Shown piece by piece: positions 5,760 through 9,691 of a stretch of DNA of 9,691 nt. Every line of letters begins with the position of its first letter. The first letter of the stretch is position 1. The notes beneath the pieces are model-generated. The model was not told the origin of the DNA, searched no databases, and was given only the letters and a program-made list of their open reading frames with translations. Where the stretch lies: the NCBI GenBank assembly GCA_046262415.1, contig JBHEMU010000119.1, positions 1-9,691 on the forward strand, given 5' to 3'. The stretch comes from JACDAS01 sp046262415. Lineage in GTDB: Bacteria > Actinomycetota > Thermoleophilia > Gaiellales > Gaiellaceae. Position numbers and translations under genes: made by a program.

Positions 5760-6401
5760 TCACCCGCTCCACCCGATCCTCCTGGCAGCCCCGTAGTTGG
5801 CGTCGCCGCGGAACGTCCGGCTCCAGATGCCGGTGCCGCAGGCCTCGCATCTCGCCTCGGCGATCAGGTCGGTGTTGTAGGCGGTGCGCGCCTGGTAGAC
5901 CATGCCGATGTGGGACGACGAGGCGAACGCGTCGGCGGTGATCGCGTTCGACTTCGCGATCGTGACGTTCGGAGCGCCCGATCCGCTCTTGAACGCGGCG
6001 GCGGTGTAAGGGCCATGGACGTTCCGTAGCGGATACTGGTACGTCCAGCCGGCGTCGGACGTGTTCTGCCGCTCCGCCCACGCCTTGAAGGTGAAGCCCG
6101 AGCAGTCACCACCCTCACCCCTGGTGTTCACGTCCTGCGTGGGGTCGTTGGGCGCGTCGTCGCGGTTGTTCTGGTTCCAGCAGCCGCCTCCCCACTGGTA
6201 ACCCTCGTACCTGGCGACCTCGGCGTAGGCCCGCGACTGGCTCCTGCTGACGCCTCCGCTCAAGTTGTTGTAGTCGTTGTGGCAGCTCCCCTGAAAATTC
6301 GTGTGATAGCCGCGGGCCCCCGGCGCGCCGAGGGCGAGGAACAGGGTCAGGCCGGCGACGACCCCCGGCAGGAGTCCGGCGGGCCTCACGCGCGTCGTCA
6401 T
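5760..6401 (-). CDS. Secreted NlpC/P60-like cysteine hydrolase
   Basis: A 213-residue protein with a clear signal peptide: basic MTTRVR, hydrophobic core to about residue 25, likely cleavage near GARG-Y (about 30/31). The mature part has GGDCSGFTFKAW with C100 and SSSHIGMVYQ with H164. This is the Cys...His order and local context of NlpC/P60 and related papain-fold amidases/peptidases that cut cell-wall peptides. Overall similarity is weak, so the family call rests on these two motifs. Further cysteines (C40, C74, and C185/C188 as a C-x2-C) could form disulfides outside the cell. No separate wall-binding domain is present. The ATG at 6401-6399 overlaps the TGA of the upstream propeller gene (ATGA) and has a GGAGG site 6 bases upstream, so the two are one operon. 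A longer in-frame extension upstream through the propeller gene is a shadow. It could instead be a CHAP-type or transglutaminase-like hydrolase. Confidence 0.7.
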   Translation of the reverse strand: MTTRVRPAGLLPGVVAGLTLFLALGAPGARGYHTNFQGSCHNDYNNLSGGVSRSQSRAYAEVARYEGYQWGGGCWNQNNRDDAPNDPTQDVNTRGEGGDCSGFTFKAWAERQNTSDAGWTYQYPLRNVHGPYTAAAFKSGSGAPNVTIAKSNAITADAFASSSHIGMVYQARTAYNTDLIAEARCEACGTGIWSRTFRGDANYGAARRIGWSG

Positions 6402-7855
6402 CTTCTCCCTCCGATCTGGAACGTCACGATCTCCGCTCCGGCGGGCGAGGAGCGCAGCTGGTAGAGCACCCGGCCCTCGAGACGGAACCGGCTGAGCGCG
6501 GCCGCCTCCGCCCACTCTCCGGGATCGACGTCGAAGGCCCGCTCGAGACCGGCCGGCGTCAGCTGGAGCACGCGGAACTCGGCCTGCTGCTCGCTCCAGA
6601 CCCTGACGACGGCGACCAGCCCGCCGCGGTCCGGCTCCGCCAGCTGCACTTCCCCGAGGCTCGTGGTGCTCCTCAACCGCCAGGACCGCAGCACGTCGGG
6701 CCCGCGAACGACCGCGATCCGGATCTCCGCGGGCGCGGCGCGGACGACGAGCTCGCTGCCGTCCGGAAGCAGACGGCCGTTGCGGGCCAGAGCGAGCTGG
6801 CGAAGCGGCGGCAGCGGCACCGCCGCGCCGGTCGGCAGCCACATCTCGGAGGGGTACGAGTGGACGAGGGGTCCGCCCGGCCCGACCCGCAGCATGTCCG
6901 CGCTCGGCTCGGCGAGCGTCGCGACGCCGATCGGCTTTCCACTCGAACCGAAGGAGCGGATCGCCGGCGACGCGGTACCGGCCCCGCCCTGGTCGAGGAC
7001 GTGGATCGCCCTCCCGTCTGCGGCCACGTCGCCTTCGCCACCCGCAAAGGGGATCGGTGCGTAGATCGGCGTGACCACGCCCGGCGGCTGGATCGCAAGG
7101 CGGTGGTTGACCTGGTCGAGGACGACGAACGTTCGCTCGCCGACGACGTCGAACGCCGACGGACCGATGCGCGCCTGCTCGCTGCCGGCGTCGAGACCGA
7201 GCCGGCCGGCCCCGCGACCCCACGACGCGCTCAGGACCTTTCCGTCCGGCTCTCGCAGCGTGCCGAAGACATGCGTGCCGAGGTCGACATCCGTCCAGCG
7301 CCCGACGACCCAGACCCGATGAGCCGCCACGGGTGCGCCCGCGGGCAGGGTCTGCGACTCGCCCGAGCCGTCCTCGACGAGCGCGTAGTAGTCGAAGCCG
7401 GCACCCCACGTGAACGAGGCCGGCAGGGTCGCCGAGAGCGTCTCCGCGCCTCCCGGAGCGAGGGGGATCCGGGTGAACGGCTCACCCGCCGTCGGCCTCA
7501 CGAAGACCGAGCCGCGCGGGCGGCAAGGAGCCGGAAATCCCCTCGCCGGCCCGGGAGCGACGCAAACGACCTCGTACTCGAGCCGCACACGCTCCCCCAC
7601 GTCCACGAGCAGGGGCGGTCTGTGCAGGACGTCCCGCAGCCTCCGCCCCTCGGGCCGCGGATCGGCCGACGCGCCCGGGGGAACGCCGGAGCCAGAGACC
7701 GAGGCTCCGACGACGTTGACAGTGAGCACGGTCAGGCCGACGGCGCCGCCGACGAGGAAGCCCACGAGCTGCCAGCGCCAGGCTCGGGGCCGGGAAGGAC
7801 TGGCTACGGTTGCGCCGCGACCTGATGCGCGCCTACGGATTTCCCTGGTTCCCAT
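6398..7855 (-). CDS. Membrane-anchored extracellular protein, probable beta-propeller, function unknown
   Basis: A 485-residue protein with an Arg-rich cytoplasmic tail (1-27), one transmembrane segment at about 28-51, a disordered Gly/Pro linker (52-75) and a large extracytoplasmic part. Residues 80-185 look like a beta-sandwich (alternating strands; C98 and C111 may form a disulfide). From about 186 to the end come repeated strand-turn units such as SAFDVVGERTFVVLDQ and DVAADGRAIHVLDQ, resembling NHL/YVTN-type beta-propeller blades. That fold is inferred from pattern, not from a recognised signature, and no enzyme motif is visible. The ATG start at 7855-7853 lacks a ribosome site; a TACCGT hexamer ends 8 bases upstream. 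The stop overlaps the start of the secreted NlpC-like hydrolase (ATGA), suggesting the propeller anchors, senses for, or regulates that enzyme at the cell surface. Confidence 0.65.
   Translation of the reverse strand: MGTREIRRRASGRGATVASPSRPRAWRWQLVGFLVGGAVGLTVLTVNVVGASVSGSGVPPGASADPRPEGRRLRDVLHRPPLLVDVGERVRLEYEVVCVAPGPARGFPAPCRPRGSVFVRPTAGEPFTRIPLAPGGAETLSATLPASFTWGAGFDYYALVEDGSGESQTLPAGAPVAAHRVWVVGRWTDVDLGTHVFGTLREPDGKVLSASWGRGAGRLGLDAGSEQARIGPSAFDVVGERTFVVLDQVNHRLAIQPPGVVTPIYAPIPFAGGEGDVAADGRAIHVLDQGGAGTASPAIRSFGSSGKPIGVATLAEPSADMLRVGPGGPLVHSYPSEMWLPTGAAVPLPPLRQLALARNGRLLPDGSELVVRAAPAEIRIAVVRGPDVLRSWRLRSTTSLGEVQLAEPDRGGLVAVVRVWSEQQAEFRVLQLTPAGLERAFDVDPGEWAEAAALSRFRLEGRVLYQLRSSPAGAEIVTFQIGGRR
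6402..6412 (-). promoter_or_regulatory. Ribosome binding site of the NlpC-like gene
   Basis: GGAGGGAGAAG immediately precedes ATG on the minus strand, with GGAGG 6 bases from the start. It lies inside the end of the propeller gene and fixes the start of the secreted hydrolase. Confidence 0.75.
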
Positions 7856-7863
7856 TTCGCTCG

Positions 7864-7869
7864 ACGGTA
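7864..7869 (-). promoter_or_regulatory. -10-like element of the propeller/NlpC operon
   Basis: TACCGT on the minus strand, identical to the hexamer before the TPR gene, ends 8 bases before the ATG of the propeller gene. It would give a leaderless or almost leaderless message. No ribosome binding site lies between it and the start. Confidence 0.4.
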
Positions 7870-7907
7870 TCGCCGACGGGCGAACGTGTCCGTGCGGGAT
7901 CTGTGCC

Positions 7908-8288
7908 GTGATCGTGCCGGCCGCAGTCAGGCGTGCGATCTCCGAGCACGCGCGTCAGGAGGCGCCCAACGAGGCATGCGGGGTCGTCGTCCTACGCCAG
8001 GGTCACGCCGTCCGGTACGTGCCGGGGCGGAACCTGGAGGCCTCGCCGTACCGCTACCGCCTGGAGGTCGATCCCGAGGTCTGGTTCCTCGAGGACGAAG
8101 GATACGAGCTGGCCGTCTGCCACTCGCATCCGCCCGAGGCTCCGTCGCGGGCCCGGCCCTCCCGCACCGACATCGAGAGCATCGGTCTGTGGGAGGGCCG
8201 GCCCTACCTGATCCTGTCGCTCGCCGACGGCGAGCTAGCGGCCTTCAGGATCGCCGAAGGCCGCGCCGAGCCCCTCGAGCTCAGGTGA
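7908..8288 (+). CDS. JAMM/MPN-domain zinc metalloprotease (Mec/M67-like)
   Basis: About 126 residues, a stand-alone MPN domain like bacterial Mec and archaeal JAMM proteases. These remove residues after the C-terminal Gly-Gly of ubiquitin-like or sulfur-carrier proteins, or cleave isopeptide bonds. The signature is present: E22 in PNEACGVVV, then H72-S73-H74-P75 with S85-R86-T87-D88 completing the zinc site. The gap between the second His and the Ser is 10 residues rather than the usual 7, due to a Pro/Arg-rich insertion (EAPSRAR). No signal peptide is seen, so it is cytoplasmic. The start is uncertain: GTG 7908 has a weak GCGGGA 8 bases upstream, and GTG 7914 is two codons later. Divergent from the propeller operon, it overlaps the 3' end of the convergent cupredoxin gene by 8 bases. 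The rhodanese-MoeB gene on the same strand is the natural functional partner, but no carrier gene is visible. Confidence 0.85.
   Translation: MIVPAAVRRAISEHARQEAPNEACGVVVLRQGHAVRYVPGRNLEASPYRYRLEVDPEVWFLEDEGYELAVCHSHPPEAPSRARPSRTDIESIGLWEGRPYLILSLADGELAAFRIAEGRAEPLELR
8153..8201. repeat. Long-arm inverted repeat inside the JAMM gene
   Basis: CCGGCCCTCCC (8153-8163) and GGGAGGGCCGG (8191-8201) are perfect 11-base complements around a 27-base centre. That centre itself contains ACCGA/TCGGT arms. The first arm lies in the codons after the HSHP motif, next to the Ser-x2-Asp of the active site. Confidence 0.5.
8238..8264 (-). terminator. Perfect 9-bp hairpin, likely terminator of the cupredoxin genes
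   Basis: GCGGCCTTC (8238-8246) and GAAGGCCGC (8256-8264) form a perfect 9-base stem with a 9-base loop. It lies inside the end of the JAMM coding sequence, but for the minus strand it falls 17 bases after the stop of the second cupredoxin gene, the expected place for a terminator. No U-tract follows. Confidence 0.5.
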
Positions 8289-8646
8289 CCGTGAAGGTTC
8301 CCCGCATCGAGTCCGGATGCGGCTTGCAGTAGAAGGTCCACTTGCCCTTGCCGAGCGTCAGGGTGACGTTCTTCCCCTTGCCCTTGAACCCGACCCCAGT
8401 CAGCGTCTTCTCGAACTTGCCCTTCTCGAGCTTGAAGTTGTGGATCGGGGACCTGTCCGTGACCGCGAACGTGTACTTCCCGGCCTTCAGCCTGGTGACC
8501 TTCTTCCCGGTCGAGTCCTTGAGCGAGATCGTGAAGCCCGGGCCGACCGTACCGTTGAGCCTTGGCGCCGACATGGCGCCGATCTGACTCGTCACGACGA
8601 GCGCCGAGGCGGCGATCGCAGCGACGAGGAGAACGCGTCGGGTCAT
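8281..8646 (-). CDS. Secreted blue-copper protein (plastocyanin-like cupredoxin), copy 2
   Basis: A 121-residue protein with an N-terminal signal peptide (MTRR then a hydrophobic stretch to about residue 24, cleavage probably near GAMSA) and a small all-beta cupredoxin domain. A full type 1 copper site is visible: H69 (SPIHNF), then C107, H110 and M114 in FYCKPHPDSM. Such proteins carry single electrons outside the membrane; a copper-storage role is also possible. It is strongly similar to the adjacent upstream gene over its whole length, with shared GTVGPGFTI, LKAG-Y-T and MKGTF/MRGTF-type blocks, so the two arose by duplication. Here His-110 and the Met ligand are separated by 3 residues. 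AAGGAGG lies 3 bases before the ATG at 8646. The 61-base spacer from copy 1 has no terminator, so the two are likely co-transcribed. The stop end overlaps the JAMM gene by 8 bases. Confidence 0.85.
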   Translation of the reverse strand: MTRRVLLVAAIAASALVVTSQIGAMSAPRLNGTVGPGFTISLKDSTGKKVTRLKAGKYTFAVTDRSPIHNFKLEKGKFEKTLTGVGFKGKGKNVTLTLGKGKWTFYCKPHPDSMRGTFTVT

Positions 8647-8989
8647 GTCCCTCCTTTTCGTGGTCTGGGCCCTTCCGAATACGAGAGCCCGCGCGTATCG
8701 GTTTGCCCTACGTGACCTTGAACGTCCCCTTCATCGACGGCACCTTCCGGTGCGGCGTGCAGACGAACGTGTACGCCCCCCGCCTGAACGTGACCGTCTT
8801 CGTCGTCTTGCCGACGAACTTGATGCCCGTGATCGTCCTGCCCTTCTTTCCGAGCCCCGGACCCTCGAGCACGTAGTCGTGAATCGCCGACTTGTCGGTG
8901 ACGGCGAGCGTGTAGGTGCCGGCCTTGAGACTCGCGACCTTCTTGCCCTTCGCGCTCTTCAGGTGGATCGTGAAGCCCGGGCCGACCGT
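8527..8989. repeat. 24-bp perfect direct repeat shared by the two cupredoxin genes
   Basis: Bases 8527-8550 and 8966-8989 are identical over 24 positions, encoding the GTVGPGFTI region of each paralogue at an offset of 439 bases. It is the longest exact match noticed between the two copies and reflects their common origin. Confidence 0.85.
8650..8656 (-). promoter_or_regulatory. Ribosome binding site of cupredoxin copy 2
   Basis: AAGGAGG on the minus strand ends only 3 bases before ATG, an unusually short spacing that is identical in the paralogous gene. Sequence and spacing both match, consistent with the duplication including the translation start region. Confidence 0.65.
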
Positions 8990-9079
8990 GCCGGTGAGCC
9001 TCGGGTGCGTCATCGCCGCCGAGCCCACGGCGAGTCCGAGCGCCACGACCACGGCCGCGGCGAGGCTGATACGTGTCAT
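8708..9079 (-). CDS. Secreted blue-copper protein (plastocyanin-like cupredoxin), copy 1
   Basis: A 123-residue paralogue of the downstream gene. A signal peptide (MTRISLAAAVVVALGLAVGSAA) precedes a beta-sandwich with type 1 copper ligands H67 (SAIHDY), C107, H110 and M116 in FVCTPHRKVPSM. The His-Met gap is 5 residues instead of 3, and the middle loop after the first His is richer in Gly, so the redox potential or partner may differ from copy 2. No lipobox cysteine is present, so it is probably exported and soluble unless the signal is retained as an anchor. Start ATG 9079 has AAGGAGG 3 bases upstream; a TAGGAT -10-like element lies 36 bases before the start. It is preceded on the same strand by the CorC-like gene, 65 bases away. 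Confidence 0.85.
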   Translation of the reverse strand: MTRISLAAAVVVALGLAVGSAAMTHPRLTGTVGPGFTIHLKSAKGKKVASLKAGTYTLAVTDKSAIHDYVLEGPGLGKKGRTITGIKFVGKTTKTVTFRRGAYTFVCTPHRKVPSMKGTFKVT

Positions 9080-9082
9080 GTG

Positions 9083-9089
9083 CCTCCTT
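9083..9089 (-). promoter_or_regulatory. Ribosome binding site of cupredoxin copy 1
   Basis: AAGGAGG on the minus strand, 3 bases before ATG at 9079, a near-perfect match to the 16S rRNA tail. Confidence 0.65.
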
Positions 9090-9115
9090 CTGGTGAAACG
9101 ACCCCTCTGGGCCGC

Positions 9116-9121
9116 ATCCTA
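9116..9121 (-). promoter_or_regulatory. -10-like element of the cupredoxin pair
   Basis: TAGGAT on the minus strand fits TANNNT and would start transcription about 30 bases before the ATG, leaving room for the ribosome site. No clear -35 is seen. Confidence 0.4.
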
Positions 9122-9144
9122 GCCGCCGCGAGACTTGGCTGGAC

Positions 9145-9691
9145 TCACTCCTCCGCGACGGGGTCCTCACCGGACCTGCCCTTCGGCAGGAACTCGACCT
9201 CGAGCCGCTCGATGCGGGTCCCCTCCGTCTCCACGACGCGGAAGCGCAGACCGTCCTGGCTCACCTCGTCGCCTTCCTCCGGGGCCCGGCCAAGCAGGCC
9301 GAAGACGAGGCCCGCCATCGTGTGGAAGTCCTCCTGCGGCAGGTCGGTGTGGAACTGCTCGTTGAAGTCGTCGATCGGGAAGGTGCCGTCGATCCGCAGC
9401 GTCGTCTCGCTCACGCGCTCGATCGACTCGTCGGGGAGGTCGAACTCGTCCTCGATCTCGCCGATGATCTCCTCGATCACGTCCTCGAGCGTGGCGATGC
9501 CCTGCATGGCGCCGTACTCGTCGACGACGATCGCCATGTGCTGCTTCGTGCGCCGGAAGTCGGCGAGGAGCGCCGCCAGGTCCTTCGTCTCGGGCACGAA
9601 GTACGCCGGCCGCAGCAGCTCCTCGACGCGCACCTGCGCGATCCCGCGGTCGTTCATCGCCGAGAAGAGGTCGCGCACGTGCAGGATGCCG
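9145..9691 (-). CDS. CorC/HlyC-type CBS-domain protein, C-terminal part (5' end outside window)
   Basis: The visible 182 or so codons, open to the right edge, begin GILHVRDLF, the conserved end of a first CBS domain, so this is not the true start. A second CBS domain follows with the family signature EYGAMQGIATLEDVIEEIIG, then the C-terminal CorC_HlyC (transporter-associated) domain, with DGTFPIDDFNE and TMAGLVFGLLGRAPEEGD. The missing N-terminal part would normally hold the DUF21/CNNM transmembrane domain of hemolysin-C-like proteins, which act in magnesium or cobalt export or in divalent-cation homeostasis; a soluble CorC-like form is possible. The end is a short charged tail to TGA at 9147-9145. 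It lies 65 bases upstream of the cupredoxin pair on the same strand. Confidence 0.9.
   Translation of the reverse strand, partial: GILHVRDLFSAMNDRGIAQVRVEELLRPAYFVPETKDLAALLADFRRTKQHMAIVVDEYGAMQGIATLEDVIEEIIGEIEDEFDLPDESIERVSETTLRIDGTFPIDDFNEQFHTDLPQEDFHTMAGLVFGLLGRAPEEGDEVSQDGLRFRVVETEGTRIERLEVEFLPKGRSGEDPVAEE

Noticed and set aside
6402..7409. In-frame extension of the NlpC-like protein to 549 residues
   Set aside because: It would bury a clear signal peptide internally and overlap the propeller gene; a strong ribosome site marks the ATG at 6401.

Overview
The window is high-G+C DNA with GTG starts, 4-base stop/start overlaps and long spurious antisense reading frames. This fits a high-G+C actinobacterium, perhaps a Thermoleophilia-like lineage; that placement is inference from gene content and style, not from a marker search. 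No tRNA, rRNA, CRISPR array, insertion sequence or phage gene was seen, and no gene-free stretch exceeds 300 bases. Nearly everything is chromosomal-looking and tightly packed.

Layout from left to right. A short plus-strand C-terminal gene fragment (2-127) ends before a 107-base gap holding two tandem hairpins. A minus-strand run follows: M20 family dipeptidase-like peptidase (2324 to 996), translationally coupled by a GTGA overlap to a PHP-domain CpsB/YwqE-type phosphatase (999 to 235). Upstream of these on the same strand are the principal-type sigma-70 factor (3441 to 2371) and a membrane-anchored TPR protein (4510 to 3536). A compact 63-base divergent promoter region separates the TPR gene from a plus-strand rhodanese-MoeB/ThiF fusion gene (4574-5749). 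Converging on it is a minus-strand two-gene unit: a membrane-anchored, probably beta-propeller extracellular protein (7855 to 6398) overlapping by ATGA with a small secreted NlpC/P60-like cysteine hydrolase (6401 to 5760). Divergent from that unit is a plus-strand JAMM/MPN metalloprotease gene (7908-8288). Two tandem paralogous secreted blue-copper cupredoxins (9079 to 8708 and 8646 to 8281) and the end of a CorC/HlyC-type CBS-domain protein (minus strand, running off the right edge to 9145) complete the window.

Functional reading. The rhodanese-ThiF enzyme (E1-like activation plus sulfur transfer) and the JAMM protease are the two enzymes that, in the mycobacterial MoeZ/Mec-CysO system, activate and trim a ubiquitin-fold sulfur carrier. 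Here they flank a secreted propeller/hydrolase pair, and no carrier protein is visible. The cupredoxins and the propeller/NlpC pair point to extracytoplasmic electron transfer and envelope work. Several genes lacking a ribosome binding site have a TANNNT -10-like hexamer 6 to 8 bases before the start codon, suggesting leaderless transcripts, whereas genes inside or at the ends of operons carry strong GGAGG-type sites.
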